This document shows positions 1 to 10,448 of a stretch of 64,000 bases of DNA, one piece after another; position 1 is the stretch's first letter; each line of letters opens with the position of its first letter. Location: NCBI RefSeq assembly GCF_016618195.1, contig NZ_CP067099.1, positions 4,278,001-4,342,000 on the forward strand, in the 5' to 3' direction. The notes beneath the pieces are model-generated. The model was not told where the DNA came from. It did not search any database and was given only the letters and a program-made list of their open reading frames with translations. Both the position numbers and the translations under genes were made by a program. This DNA comes from Providencia manganoxydans (GTDB lineage: Bacteria; Pseudomonadota; Gammaproteobacteria; Enterobacterales; Enterobacteriaceae).

Positions 1-102
1 ACGTTTGCGATACGCGGGTGCTTTGCGGCCTCGCACTAATAGGCGAACCCAAATAAGAGGCTGAATGAGATAAAGGAGTACCTGATATAAACGCAATAAC
101 AT
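1..102 (-). CDS. waaA: Kdo transferase WaaA (KdtA), 5' end only
   Basis: Only the first 34 codons are inside the window; the gene runs off the left edge. WaaA adds Kdo from CMP-Kdo to lipid A precursor at the inner membrane. Reading leftward from an ATG at 102, the translation contains LLYLIQPLIWVRLLVRG and then RKAPAYRKR, which closely matches my memory of the E. coli WaaA N-terminus (membrane anchor followed by a basic patch). The gene is divergent from coaD, whereas E. coli has waaA and coaD in the same direction. No strong ribosome binding site is visible. The identification is firm despite the short length. Confidence 0.88.
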   Translation of the reverse strand, partial: MLLRLYQVLLYLIQPLIWVRLLVRGRKAPAYRKR

Positions 103-202
103 TCGATCTGATTCACTTACCAAAATTGGCGCTATCTTAACACAAACCTTTCGTGAAGGTGTGTAGAATATACACCTAAAAATAGCCTTAAAATTAGATA
201 GT

Positions 203-328
203 CTACTCTAAATAATTCAAGTTGTGGCTAAGTAGTACATGAATGAGTCGCTAAAAGTATATGATGAGAGAATTGGTATAGTCACGATACTGTAAACAAA
301 AGCGCCGCAGCCTAAAGTATGGCGAACA
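203..328. repeat. Dispersed palindromic repeat, copy 1
   Basis: Left end CTCTAAATAATTCAAGTTG and right end GCAGCCTAAAGTATGGCGAA match the ends of the repeat family found between genes throughout this window. It lies in the waaA-coaD spacer. The rest of the spacer (103-202 and 329-443) shows nothing else I can name. Confidence 0.7.
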
Positions 329-431
329 AAGCCATTCGTCAGTTGCAACAACGCCCAATTGTCGATAATGTTGAGTCCATTCATATGTTACTTAATCCAA
401 ACGGTTTACATTAAGTACTTACAAACGTTGA

Positions 432-929
<498 letters not shown>

Positions 930-933
930 AACG

Positions 934-1743
934 CTATCTTTGGCAATTTGGGCAATAAAATGTACTGCGCTGGCCTTGTTTAATACTTAAGATTAATGTG
1001 CCACACATTAAGCAAGGCTCACCTTTTTTGCCATAAACAAATAATTCTTGTGCAAAGTATCCCGGTTTACCATCTGATTGCAGAAAATCTTTTAATGTCG
1101 TACCACCCTGCTCAATCGAACGCTGTAGGACTTTTTTGATTTGAGCGACTAGCTCAATCGATTGTTCCAGTGTCAGAGTGTTGGTGATCTTCTCTGGCGA
1201 AATTCCTGTCGCAAATAAAGCTTCATTCGCATAAATATTACCAACACCAACCACCACTTTGTTATCCATTAGCCAAGGCTTTATCGCAATTTTTCGTTTT
1301 GCTGCTTGTTCAAATAAATATTGGGCATTAAATTCATCCGAGAGTGGTTCTGGCCCTAAATGAGCAAGAACTGAGCTTGTTTCAAGATCTTCACACCATA
1401 ACCAAGCTCCAAAACGCCTCGGGTCGGTATACCTCAAAACTTTACCATCTTTCAAAACAAGATCGACGTGGTCGTGTTTTTCTTCGGGCAGTTCTTCTAG
1501 CAAAATACGCAAGCTACCAGACATACCTAAATGAATGATGATCCAACCTTTTTCCAATTCAAGCAGCAGATATTTAGCACGACGCTGTACACTGAGGATC
1601 TTTCCATCAGATAAACGTTTTATTTGTTCAGAAACAGGCCAACGCAAACGGCTATTGCGTACAATCGCATATTGAATTGAGTTTCCAACAAGATGAGGTT
1701 CTATTCCTCTACGACTGGTTTCGACCTCAGGTAGTTCTGGCAT
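934..1743 (-). CDS. mutM: Formamidopyrimidine-DNA glycosylase
   Basis: Base-excision repair enzyme that removes 8-oxoguanine and formamidopyrimidines and nicks the DNA. The ATG at 1743 is chosen over an upstream in-frame start at 1764 because the protein must begin MPELPEVE: the proline exposed after Met removal is the catalytic nucleophile. GAGGGA lies just upstream. Lys in [10 protein letters not shown] matches the conserved active-site lysine region, and the C-terminus carries a C-x2-C-x16-C-x2-C zinc finger. The length of 269 residues is normal. Confidence 0.96.
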   Translation of the reverse strand: MPELPEVETSRRGIEPHLVGNSIQYAIVRNSRLRWPVSEQIKRLSDGKILSVQRRAKYLLLELEKGWIIIHLGMSGSLRILLEELPEEKHDHVDLVLKDGKVLRYTDPRRFGAWLWCEDLETSSVLAHLGPEPLSDEFNAQYLFEQAAKRKIAIKPWLMDNKVVVGVGNIYANEALFATGISPEKITNTLTLEQSIELVAQIKKVLQRSIEQGGTTLKDFLQSDGKPGYFAQELFVYGKKGEPCLMCGTLILSIKQGQRSTFYCPNCQR

Positions 1744-1775
1744 GAGTAGATCCCTCAGTAACAATTAATTTTACA

Positions 1776-1907
1776 TACGCTAAATAATTCTAGATCCAAC
1801 AAATCAACAAATCGCTAGGAACATAGAAAACACCGCAAGTTGCATGAATGAACCTGATCACCATAGGTTAACGAGAAGCGCTGCAACTTGAAGTATGACG
1901 AGTATAA
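1776..1907. repeat. Dispersed palindromic repeat, copy 2
   Basis: Runs from TACGCTAAATAATTCTAG to CTGCAACTTGAAGTATGACG followed by AGTATA, the two typical ends. It fills much of the mutM-waaL spacer (1744-2086); the remainder is AT-rich leader for waaL with no other recognisable element. Confidence 0.78.
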
Positions 1908-2086
1908 ATTAACAAATCTTAAACTAAAATATCGCTTTTTCCGCTAGGTCGCTGGACATCTTTCCATATGATAAATACAATCCTGATATAAGCAATATAA
2001 GATGTTATGTTTAGCATGATAAAGATACTACTGGTATCTTATGATTTCTAAAAAAAAAATTATTAACGATAAAAATAGGAAAATTT

Positions 2087-3325
2087 GTGGATATTAAAAA
2101 AAACATTATTAGCCAAATCCCTTTTCTATTAGTATCACTGGTTATTTTGGGTATGTTCACTAATGATACTCAAGGTGTTCTCAATATTTCCGCTGTATTA
2201 CTCTTCATCATAACAATTGGTATTGCTATAAAAGAAAAAATAAATATTAAAAGTGATATTGTAAATCTAATAAAATCTAGAAAGGTTTTTTTCTTATTTA
2301 GTGGTTGGTGTTTACTCTGTATAGCCTTATTTACTTATTCAAGTTTCACTATAGAGGCATTTAAAGAGTTTTTTAATGACTGGCGATATGTGATAATTCT
2401 TTCATTATTTTTATTCGTATTTAAGAATGATAGCTCAAAAAATATTAAAACTATAAGCTATGCCCTGATAGCAACATTAGTCTTTACCATTTTTATTACC
2501 CCCATACTTAAACAGTTTAAAGATAGCAGCCTCCCCTTATTTATACAATTAAGGTACGGCTTTGCACATTATATGACTTTGCTTTTCCCATTTACCTTTA
2601 GTGCTGTATTTATATTTAGAAACGTACTAATCAAGTTAGCAATGTTTTTACTGTCAATATTGGCATTTGTGTTTTTATTATATACGGGTAGCCGAGGTGG
2701 GGTTCTTGCCTTATTTGTAGAGTCTGTTTTAATTTTATTTATTTTTTCTAATACCATAAAATCATTTATCTTAAGTATTGCTATTTTCGCTATCAGTTGC
2801 TTGGTAATAACTACGGCCGCATATAATGAAATCCCTCAAGTTAAAAGAAAAATTGATCAGACTTTATATTCGAAAAATATTACCTCAAGCCGCGATAAGA
2901 TTATCTCAACTCGATTACCTATTTTCATGAATAATAAAGAAATTTTTATTTTTGGTGCTGGCTACGGCTCGGTATCATACAACCAATATTTAAATGATAA
3001 TAATGCTGAAAGATTCTCCGGGGGCGGAGGATTTTCTAAGCGTAAAAATGAGTATGTACACAATAATGATGACCCATTCTTTTTAAACATTATTTATAAT
3101 GTTGGCCTAGGTGGATTAGTTTTATTTTGTATAGCATTCTTTATAAATCAAAAAGATCTCTATCGAAGCATAAGAATGCAAAAAAGCATACTTAACGTAG
3201 GCATTTTTATATCATCAATTGGCTATTTTTTGGTTTATTGCCTTTTTGAATTTATCTTCCTAGATATCTTCTTTTTATACAATGTATTAGTGGCTCTATT
3301 GATAAATAAAAAATTATCAAAATAA
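2087..3325 (+). CDS. waaL: O-antigen ligase
   Basis: Polytopic inner-membrane protein of 412 residues with about 12 hydrophobic segments. WaaL transfers undecaprenyl-linked O antigen to the lipid A-core on the periplasmic face. Family signatures are the SRGG motif near residue 203, GAGYGS near 297, and a large periplasmic loop with VHNNDDPFF followed by NVGLGG, which fits the essential His of Wzy_C-type ligases. The start is GTG at 2087, with AGGA about nine bases upstream. It faces the waa glycosyltransferase genes, a usual position for waaL. AT-rich and divergent, as expected for a ligase adapted to a strain-specific core; an O-antigen polymerase is the alternative. Confidence 0.85.
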   Translation: MDIKKNIISQIPFLLVSLVILGMFTNDTQGVLNISAVLLFIITIGIAIKEKINIKSDIVNLIKSRKVFFLFSGWCLLCIALFTYSSFTIEAFKEFFNDWRYVIILSLFLFVFKNDSSKNIKTISYALIATLVFTIFITPILKQFKDSSLPLFIQLRYGFAHYMTLLFPFTFSAVFIFRNVLIKLAMFLLSILAFVFLLYTGSRGGVLALFVESVLILFIFSNTIKSFILSIAIFAISCLVITTAAYNEIPQVKRKIDQTLYSKNITSSRDKIISTRLPIFMNNKEIFIFGAGYGSVSYNQYLNDNNAERFSGGGGFSKRKNEYVHNNDDPFFLNIIYNVGLGGLVLFCIAFFINQKDLYRSIRMQKSILNVGIFISSIGYFLVYCLFEFIFLDIFFLYNVLVALLINKKLSK

Positions 3326-3355
3326 CAGCTTAGTATCACTAAACTGTTAAATATA

Positions 3356-4330
3356 TCAGTGAGACATTTTCTTTATTAAGTATTCTGCCGTTGCAGTGAG
3401 AAAAGATAAAATCTTCCAGTTTCTTCTTAGGTGAGATTTTTTCCGCGATAACTGCTTATAGCTATCCGCTTTAAGTAAAGGAATATTTTTCCACGGCGAC
3501 TCTTGCCTTGCAGCTTCAAAAAACTGATATTCTTTATAAAATTTAGCCCACTCATGAAAAGGTTTAGTTAGGCCGACAAAATGAATAAAAATAACATCAT
3601 CTGATATATTACTAATATCTCTTTTACTCGTAATATACCAATCTAAAGAAAACATAAAATTAAAATTTTCACTAATGTTAATTAACTTATCATTAAGTAA
3701 TATATTTAATGCATCCTGATCTGGGTGCGTAAATTCGTTATTTTTCACCAGCTCAATTACTCTGTTAGGTATATCATCCCTAACCATGCGTTGAACTGAC
3801 ATATATAAAAAACCAGAATTAAAGTATTTATGCATATCCATAGGCAGAGATTTCTTTTCACTACGGAATTTATCTTTTACTGCATACAGATAAGTATCTT
3901 CATTAAATTCTAACGTTTTTAAATATGAAAGATCACCTTTACAGATAATATCTGCATCCAAATAAAGTAATTTATCAATTGTTTGTGAAAGATAATCGAT
4001 AATTACCAATCTAAAATAAATGGCGTGACTCCAAGCTTTGGATGGCAAAGGCAATCTCTTAAATTCTTTGTTATCAATCAGATAGATTGTGATTTTATGT
4101 TGAGTGTTAGCCACTAACTCATCAAAAAGACTTTGCTTCGTGATACTATCGACAAGAATATGGAAATGAAAATGCGTCTCTTTATTATTAAGAATGATTG
4201 AAGCGATCGACGTACCAACCCCATAGAGAAATTTATCGTCTACCCCATAGGCGATATGAAAGTATTCTTTATCACTCGTTATAGCATCATTAATTTTTAC
4301 CAGTGATTTGATAATTTCATGGGTCAACAT
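3356..4330 (-). CDS. LPS core glycosyltransferase, family GT8 (third of three)
   Basis: A 324-residue retaining hexosyltransferase of the WaaO/WaaJ/RfaI type, which adds a UDP-linked Glc or Gal to the LPS outer core on the cytoplasmic face. The DxD metal and sugar-nucleotide motif is LYLDADIIC, with DAD at residues 125-127. IHFVGLTKPFHEWA is the C-terminal HxG..KPWH motif, and the SPWKNIPLLKA tail belongs to the small C-terminal domain of LPS GT8 enzymes. It is separated from the upstream paralog by about 250 bp and probably has its own promoter. Donor and acceptor sugars cannot be read from sequence. Confidence 0.88.
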   Translation of the reverse strand: MLTHEIIKSLVKINDAITSDKEYFHIAYGVDDKFLYGVGTSIASIILNNKETHFHFHILVDSITKQSLFDELVANTQHKITIYLIDNKEFKRLPLPSKAWSHAIYFRLVIIDYLSQTIDKLLYLDADIICKGDLSYLKTLEFNEDTYLYAVKDKFRSEKKSLPMDMHKYFNSGFLYMSVQRMVRDDIPNRVIELVKNNEFTHPDQDALNILLNDKLINISENFNFMFSLDWYITSKRDISNISDDVIFIHFVGLTKPFHEWAKFYKEYQFFEAARQESPWKNIPLLKADSYKQLSRKKSHLRRNWKILSFLTATAEYLIKKMSH

Positions 4331-4471
4331 TTTTCATCCTTCAATGACCAAAACACCTCTAAGAAGTATAAGGCCTTTATTTTAAGAGCTAGTCTTTTAA
4401 AGATGACATTTCTTTACATCACATCATCTATCAAGCATTACTCTAATCTACTATCCTAAATTATATAACTT

Positions 4472-4509
4472 TTTGACAAAAAATATCACTATTGATTCAA
4501 CTAAATAAT
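4472..4509 (-). promoter_or_regulatory. Conserved upstream block before the third GT8 gene
   Basis: Of 38 bases, 31 match the block at 9622-9659 upstream of waaQ, including an identical TTTGACAAAAA core. It lies in the 252-bp spacer (4331-4582) upstream of the minus-strand gene at 3356-4330. It may be a promoter or regulator site; no convincing -35/-10 pair can be fixed. Confidence 0.4.
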
Positions 4510-4582
4510 AGATAACAGATCATTTTCAGAGCAATCAATAAAAATGTACACAAATTCCACATAGTTTATTGATTGAGAATGT

Positions 4583-5551
4583 TTATTTAAAATATTTATA
4601 CTTTACTAAACTGATCAATCCTTTAATTATTTTCTTTTGCCTAAGCTCATGCTTATAACGTTCTTGATATTCCACCTTTTTTTGAGCCCCTTTTAAAGGT
4701 AACTCCTTCCATGGTGAATTCTCAAAAGCATCTTTAAATGGCTTGCTTGCAGGATAATCAATGCCCCAATAGTGCCATGGCTTTGTGGCACCGGTATAAT
4801 GAATTAATATTGTTGATTTTTTGATATAATCCTGATAATTTATTTTTTTCAATTCATTTTTTAATGTATAGATGCAATTATAATCTCTATCTAAATATAT
4901 ATTATTTCTATCAAATAAAATATTTAATGCATCTTGATCTAGATATTTTAGTTTTCTCTCTTGTATCATTTCAAATGCTTTTTTAGTAAAAATTTCTTTT
5001 TTCCACATCTGTAAATTTAAAAAAATTACTCCAGCATTAAAATATTTACCTTTATAACCATATATATTAAGCCTAGACTCGCAATTTTTCTGCATCTCAT
5101 CAACATCTAGAATTACAGCAGCATATTCATTTTCAAACTTAATTTTTAATAAATTAAGTAAACTTCCTTTACATACAATATCTGCATCAAGATACAAAAC
5201 ACTTTTTTCTTGTTCACATAGAAAATCAAAAATAAAAAAACGAAAATATGTAGCATAAGACCAAACAGCAGATGTAGGTAATTTTTTTAATTCATTAGGT
5301 TCTAAAAGATACACAATTATTTGCGACTTATATTTCTCATTTATTTTTTTTAAACATTCCATAAATTGATTATCAATATAATCAGTTACTAGATGGAATT
5401 TGAAAAAATTATTATTATTTAATAATAATGAACAGATAGAAATACCGGCACCAAACAAGAAATTTTCATCAACCCCATATGCTACATTAAGATAATTTAT
5501 ATTCTTATCTAATTCACCAATAACTATTTTCTCTTTAATGATACTATCCAT
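4583..5551 (-). CDS. LPS core glycosyltransferase, family GT8 (second of three)
   Basis: This 322-residue paralog of its two neighbours has the same architecture: N-terminal YGVDENFLFG, the donor/metal motif LYLDADIVC (DAD at 122-124), IHYTGATKPWHYWG and an SPWKELPLK tail. It should transfer a UDP-hexose to the growing outer core. The reading frame is much richer in A/T runs than its neighbours, suggesting a different origin or relaxed codon use. Its start is 13 bp from the end of the upstream paralog, so the two are probably cotranscribed with waaQGP. Exact linkage specificity is unknown. Confidence 0.87.
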   Translation of the reverse strand: MDSIIKEKIVIGELDKNINYLNVAYGVDENFLFGAGISICSLLLNNNNFFKFHLVTDYIDNQFMECLKKINEKYKSQIIVYLLEPNELKKLPTSAVWSYATYFRFFIFDFLCEQEKSVLYLDADIVCKGSLLNLLKIKFENEYAAVILDVDEMQKNCESRLNIYGYKGKYFNAGVIFLNLQMWKKEIFTKKAFEMIQERKLKYLDQDALNILFDRNNIYLDRDYNCIYTLKNELKKINYQDYIKKSTILIHYTGATKPWHYWGIDYPASKPFKDAFENSPWKELPLKGAQKKVEYQERYKHELRQKKIIKGLISLVKYKYFK

Positions 5552-5564
5552 ATTATCTCCAGAT

Positions 5565-6575
5565 TTAAAATAGTTTTTGATAAAAATATTTTAAATACAT
5601 TTTTAAAAATAATGGGTATGATTTTTGATGGTAAAAATGCTTCGCACAATAACGTAAGTGGTTGCTATTCTTAGCTTTTAATAATGGAACTTTTCTCCAA
5701 GGCGACGCTGCTCTAGCATCCAAAAAAGGCTTCGCAGTTTCATAATTTGCCCATTCATGCCAAGGTTTTGTCGGCCCAATATAATGAACTAAGATTGTAC
5801 TACTTGTGATTGGATTTTCTTTTTTATCCTTTTGCAGTTCATAATTTAAACTATATTGAGTATTGTATTTTTTATCCAAATAAATCACCTTTCCTGTTAA
5901 CAACATGTTTAAGATGTCTTGATCTAGGAATGATAATTTGGTTTTAACCTCTTCCTGTGATAAAAGTTCCATCGCTTTAGTTGAAATATTTAAACGAGAC
6001 CAATTTTCCAAGTTGATGAGTAAAAAACCTGCATTAAAATAACCTTTTTCAATACTTGGAATGCCTAATGCGTCTGCTCGTTTAGCCCACCAAACGCTAT
6101 CTCTCTCAGGAACAACAGCTGCAACTTCATCACCGTTAAATGTAACGTGCAATAACTCATTTAATGAACCCTGACACATAATATCAGCATCCATATAAAT
6201 CATTTTATCCAATTGATTAGAGAAATAATCAGCAATGATAAACCGAAAGTAAGTTGCATATGACCAATTTTTAGTACTTGGCAATGATTTTAGTTGTTCA
6301 CAATCAACTACATAAATAACTAAGCTAGTATTGTATTGATATGCAAGAGCTTTGAACAAACGCTCCCATTCATCATCAAAGTAGTCTGTAAAAATATGAA
6401 AAACAAAATTTATATCAGTGTTATTCTTTAATATAGACGCAATTGATATGCCACACCCATACAGAAAGTTGCGATCAATTCCATATGAAATATGCAAGCT
6501 ATCACTAGACCTTAAAACATCTGATGATGACAAATCTATCCGTTTTACCACTGCATTTTGTTTGTCAAAAAACAT
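5565..6575 (-). CDS. LPS core glycosyltransferase, family GT8 (first of three)
   Basis: 336 residues. GT8 motifs are HISYGIDRNFLYG near 28-40, MIYMDADIMC (DAD at 129-131), VHYIGPTKPWHEWA and the C-terminal SPWRKVPLLKA. It is the closest of the three paralogs to the conserved waaQ-waaG-waaP genes, with 28 bp between it and waaP. That is where E. coli cores encode the WaaO/WaaI-type enzyme adding the second outer-core hexose. By position it may act first of the three, but this is inference. Confidence 0.88.
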   Translation of the reverse strand: MFFDKQNAVVKRIDLSSSDVLRSSDSLHISYGIDRNFLYGCGISIASILKNNTDINFVFHIFTDYFDDEWERLFKALAYQYNTSLVIYVVDCEQLKSLPSTKNWSYATYFRFIIADYFSNQLDKMIYMDADIMCQGSLNELLHVTFNGDEVAAVVPERDSVWWAKRADALGIPSIEKGYFNAGFLLINLENWSRLNISTKAMELLSQEEVKTKLSFLDQDILNMLLTGKVIYLDKKYNTQYSLNYELQKDKKENPITSSTILVHYIGPTKPWHEWANYETAKPFLDARAASPWRKVPLLKAKNSNHLRYCAKHFYHQKSYPLFLKMYLKYFYQKLF

Positions 6576-6603
6576 ACTCTTTCTACTCTTTTTTGGAATG
6601 GAG

Positions 6604-7401
6604 TTATAAAGATTTTCTAATTGTGCGTTCTTGGATTTTTTCTGCTTTAACTGATGCTTTCGCCATCAATGCTTGCTCTGTACGAATAATCTCTCTTAAT
6701 GATAAACCAAAATAGGTTTTCATAAAACGGAAGAGATCACGCGAAGTTAATCCTATATTCAAAGAAGAAAAATATAAACCAATCAGATCTTTATCTCGCC
6801 AACGAATTGGTACCTTATTTCTTAACTGTGCACGGTGCAAATCGATAACTGAAATTTTCAAATCTGATTCACTTCCCGTAAAAGGTAAATGAAGTAAGAA
6901 ATGACAAATATAGCAATCCCTATGATTAATGCCAATCGCATGCATCTTTTTCACCATATCAGCAACGCGGTGGATAATCATTTGTTTCGTCTTAAAATCA
7001 GGGGGAGTATTTAACCAATTAGCACAGTAATCTTCCAAACTAATTGTTGGCGTTAAGTCTCGAGTAATAATAAATGAGTGGCGCCGTAATGGATTGCAAC
7101 CTTTTTGCCCATAGGCACGGCCATCCATGGTATCTACACCTGCATTCGCTAAACGATGGATTGCATTCCATTCTCTGTCAGCTCCAAGTACAGGCAAACG
7201 CAGTGAAAATAGGTTTTTTATTACTTCTTTTAGCGCCGTACCATAATGGATTTTAATAAAGTAACTCTGCCCTTCTAGCTCAAAACGCAATGTTTTACGG
7301 CTTTCTAGTTGACGAAAAACTTCACCCTGTAAGTGCTCTGTTTCAATAAATGGATCTTTGTTTTTCCATAACTCACTAAAAGGCGTTTTAAGCTCAATCA
7401 T
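6604..7401 (-). CDS. waaP: LPS core heptose(I) kinase
   Basis: WaaP phosphorylates the first heptose of the inner core, which is important for outer-membrane integrity. The 265-residue protein has a protein-kinase-like fold: [10 protein letters not shown] with catalytic Asp162, and [10 protein letters not shown] with the metal-binding Asp187. The C-terminal half is nearly that of E. coli WaaP as I remember it. The start overlaps the end of waaG by eight bases, indicating translational coupling in the waaQGP operon. Confident call. Confidence 0.96.
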   Translation of the reverse strand: MIELKTPFSELWKNKDPFIETEHLQGEVFRQLESRKTLRFELEGQSYFIKIHYGTALKEVIKNLFSLRLPVLGADREWNAIHRLANAGVDTMDGRAYGQKGCNPLRRHSFIITRDLTPTISLEDYCANWLNTPPDFKTKQMIIHRVADMVKKMHAIGINHRDCYICHFLLHLPFTGSESDLKISVIDLHRAQLRNKVPIRWRDKDLIGLYFSSLNIGLTSRDLFRFMKTYFGLSLREIIRTEQALMAKASVKAEKIQERTIRKSL

Positions 7402-8518
7402 CTAGAGCTCCTAAAATAATATCCGCTGCTTTTTCAGGCAGGCTATATAGGTCTTCCGTATCAGCAAAATAACGAGCGTTTTCCGCCCAGTTGTTTAGCT
7501 GGGACGTATTTTGCAGACTTTCCGATAGAGCCGAATTTAATTTTTTCTGCTCGAAGGGCTCATTGATAACAACACCACACCGCGCTTTAGTAATGAAAGG
7601 TGCGTAGCCACACACTTGTGTCACAATGATGGGTAAACCAGCCGTAATCGCTTCAAGTAGCACAATGCCCGCCGCTTCTTGATATGCAGGATGCATCAAT
7701 ATATCGGCAGCAGCCATTAATTCAGCAACATCATCACGTCCACTAAAAAATGATACTTGGTCACCTATACCTAATTGCTCTGCTAGTTGTCGATATTTCG
7801 TGGGTTTATCCTGACCAACAACCATGAGTACCGTATTTTTCTTAACGGTATCAGGTAATGCTGCCATTGCTTTTATTGTGCGATCAACACCCTTTCGCTT
7901 AAAATCAGAGCCTACTTGCAACAAAAAATAAGCTGATTGTGATATTTGATTTTTTTCTCGGTAAATATGCTTAGCATTTGAAATTTGCTGATCATATTTC
8001 CTATCTTGCGCAATACCTGGAGGCAACATATAAAAACGCGATGTTTCTGTTGCATAGTGTTTTTTAAAATGTTCAATTTGGTGCGGTGTCAACATTAAAA
8101 GTTTGGTCGATTTCCCAACTTGAAACACGGCTTTCTCAAATAATGCGTAATGTTTATAACGCGGCGTTAATTTGTAAAAAAAACCTTTTTCATTAGCAAC
8201 TTTCTCCGCATAACACACATCAGCAGCATAATAAACGTCTAGGCCAGGCATTTTATTAAAGCCAATAATACGATCTACAGGATGCGATTTAAGATGCTCT
8301 TGCACCCACTGACAATACTGTGCGTTGCGTCCATGATTCGTTTTTGATGTCACTGGAACAATGATAATTTCAAACCCTGCGGGAGCATCACCACTCCAAG
8401 ATTGCGTGTAAACTCGAATATCATGGCCTCGGTTTTGACACGCTAAAGCGATACGCAAGAAATCACGCTGTAAGCCACCAAAAGGAAAATATTTATACAG
8501 ACAAAAGGCCAAAATCAT
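7394..8518 (-). CDS. waaG: LPS glucosyltransferase I
   Basis: A family GT4, GT-B fold enzyme that adds the first outer-core glucose to heptose II from UDP-glucose at the cytoplasmic face. N-terminal [14 protein letters not shown], the central [13 protein letters not shown] and C-terminal [15 protein letters not shown] (the E-x7-E retaining motif) are all present. The 374 residues equal the E. coli enzyme. It starts one base after the stop of waaQ, so the operon is tightly packed. Confidence 0.97.
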   Translation of the reverse strand: MILAFCLYKYFPFGGLQRDFLRIALACQNRGHDIRVYTQSWSGDAPAGFEIIIVPVTSKTNHGRNAQYCQWVQEHLKSHPVDRIIGFNKMPGLDVYYAADVCYAEKVANEKGFFYKLTPRYKHYALFEKAVFQVGKSTKLLMLTPHQIEHFKKHYATETSRFYMLPPGIAQDRKYDQQISNAKHIYREKNQISQSAYFLLQVGSDFKRKGVDRTIKAMAALPDTVKKNTVLMVVGQDKPTKYRQLAEQLGIGDQVSFFSGRDDVAELMAAADILMHPAYQEAAGIVLLEAITAGLPIIVTQVCGYAPFITKARCGVVINEPFEQKKLNSALSESLQNTSQLNNWAENARYFADTEDLYSLPEKAADIILGALDD

Positions 8519-8519
8519 A

Positions 8520-9584
8520 TTAAAACCTTGCCATCATTGAACGAATATTCATTGGCAACATATCCTCTGTCGCTTTAATAACATCAGAAGCAGGGATGAT
8601 AGAAAGGTATTTTTTATTTCTATCAAGTTGCTCTCTTGGCGGCATAGGCTCATAGTCCCCAGCCCAAAATTGCACAACATTATCGCTCCATGGTCGCCAA
8701 AACACATTATTTGTTGCACCGAATAAACACACTATTGGTGTATTCACCGCAGCAGCAATATGCATAGGCGCAGAATCAACACCAATAAATAACGCTGCAT
8801 GAGCAATCAATGCACCGAGCTCAGGGAAAGTGGTTTTTCCAGCTAATTCAATGATAGGCTTAGATTGGCAATGAGAAGCGATATTTTCTATACAATCAAG
8901 GTCTTCTTTTGCTGGGCCCGATGTCAAGACAACTTGATAACCACGAGCTTGCAATGCATCAATCACCTCAGAAAATTTTTCGTCATCCCAACATTTAAAA
9001 ATTTGCCGAGCTGTCGGTTGAATAACAACATAACTGCTATGCACCCCTAAATCTAATAACCGTTGATCAATATTTTTCCAATCCTGCTCTGAATATGACA
9101 TTGTTAGATGTGTTTTTGATTGAGTTATCTCTAACGGCTCAAGAACAGAGAGATTATTAAGAACAACATGTTCGCCATGAGGAACGACTAAGTGAGTAAA
9201 ACTATTTCGCCAAAATTTTGAGTCGCGATGAGCGAAGTCATGTGAGATTTTAACTGGTGCGGGGATCGCTCGAACAAGTACCGATACCATCCATTGATCG
9301 GCTAAATTCACGATAAGGTCGTACTTATTTCGGCGCAATTTTCTCAGTAAACTTAAAAAATTACAGGCTTTACTCAACCCATTCGTTTTTTTGCCTTTCA
9401 TGCCATACAAAGCATGGATTTCCCTATTTTCTGATAAAATAGGGATCGTATCTTGATAAAGTAACACGTCAATCTCGGCATCAGGATAGTTTTGTTTTAA
9501 TGTGCTGATAACCGGCGTCGTCAGTAACATATCCCCATGAAACCGCATCTTGATAACAAGAATTTTTTTAAACTGTTTTTTCAC
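8520..9584 (-). CDS. waaQ: LPS heptosyltransferase III
   Basis: A GT9 family enzyme that adds the branching third heptose to heptose II from ADP-heptose. The 354-residue sequence has the N-terminal KILVIKMRFHGDMLLTTPV and the C-terminal GVDSAPMHIAAA donor-site motif followed by FGATNN..WRPW. It is the promoter-proximal gene of waaQ-waaG-waaP. No JUMPstart/ops antiterminator element was found in the 150 bases upstream, unlike E. coli waaQ operons. Confidence 0.94.
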   Translation of the reverse strand: MKKQFKKILVIKMRFHGDMLLTTPVISTLKQNYPDAEIDVLLYQDTIPILSENREIHALYGMKGKKTNGLSKACNFLSLLRKLRRNKYDLIVNLADQWMVSVLVRAIPAPVKISHDFAHRDSKFWRNSFTHLVVPHGEHVVLNNLSVLEPLEITQSKTHLTMSYSEQDWKNIDQRLLDLGVHSSYVVIQPTARQIFKCWDDEKFSEVIDALQARGYQVVLTSGPAKEDLDCIENIASHCQSKPIIELAGKTTFPELGALIAHAALFIGVDSAPMHIAAAVNTPIVCLFGATNNVFWRPWSDNVVQFWAGDYEPMPPREQLDRNKKYLSIIPASDVIKATEDMLPMNIRSMMARF

Positions 9585-9621
9585 CAGACACTCTTAATTA
9601 TATCTATACGCAAAATGACAT

Positions 9622-9659
9622 AGTTCTTTGACAAAAACTAACACTATTAATTCAATTCA
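9622..9659 (-). promoter_or_regulatory. Conserved upstream block before waaQ
   Basis: Partner of the block at 4472-4509, with 31 of 38 bases alike. It lies 38-75 bases upstream of the waaQ start. A shared promoter or operator for LPS transcription units is possible but not shown. Confidence 0.4.
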
Positions 9660-9738
9660 TAGTGAATATGTTACTACTTTAGGAAGAATCGATATAGCGT
9701 TGAATGCCTATCTATATATCTTACTGATTTCTTACATA

Positions 9739-9765
9739 AAAAAACCCAGCCGAGGCTGGGTTTTT
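9739..9765 (-). terminator. Rho-independent terminator after rpmG
   Basis: The hairpin AACCCAGCC-GA-GGCTGGGTT is flanked by an A run on one side and a T run on the other. It can end rpmBG transcription on the minus strand and would also stop plus-strand read-through. Confidence 0.88.
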
Positions 9766-9781
9766 CACAAGAAAGCAGCAA

Positions 9782-9952
<171 letters not shown>

Positions 9953-9960
9953 TTAGCTCC

Positions 9961-10218
<258 letters not shown>

Positions 10219-10267
10219 TCAGCTCGAGCTTTTTTTGTTCTGGGTATGGCCGCCTCGTCAGGCTTAG

Positions 10268-10340
10268 GAGCCCATCTCAGCAAACTTTATGACTGAAAAG
10301 ATTGTTATCATCTTAGTAAAAAATTTACTGAGATAGGCTC
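10268..10340 (-). promoter_or_regulatory. Long stem in the rpmB leader
   Basis: Two 17-base arms (10268-10284 and 10324-10340) pair across a 39-base loop. As minus-strand RNA all 17 positions pair, 15 Watson-Crick and two G-U. As plus-strand RNA the same two positions would be C-A mismatches. That asymmetry indicates that the structure, if it functions, acts in the rpmB transcript. It ends 70 bases before the rpmB start codon. The spacer 10198-10448 holds nothing else I recognise. Confidence 0.55.
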
Positions 10341-10448
10341 TTCTCGCCAAACCCAAGATCCTCAAAGGTGGCGTAGTATACGCTTTCATTCATTTTCACT
10401 CAAGCCCAATGCGGCAAAAGTTGTCATTTTTTAGTCAAAAAAATGATT

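Noticed and set aside
9585..9738. JUMPstart/ops antiterminator before waaQ
   Set aside because: The GGCGGTAG-type core is absent from the minus strand here; only the unrelated conserved block was found.
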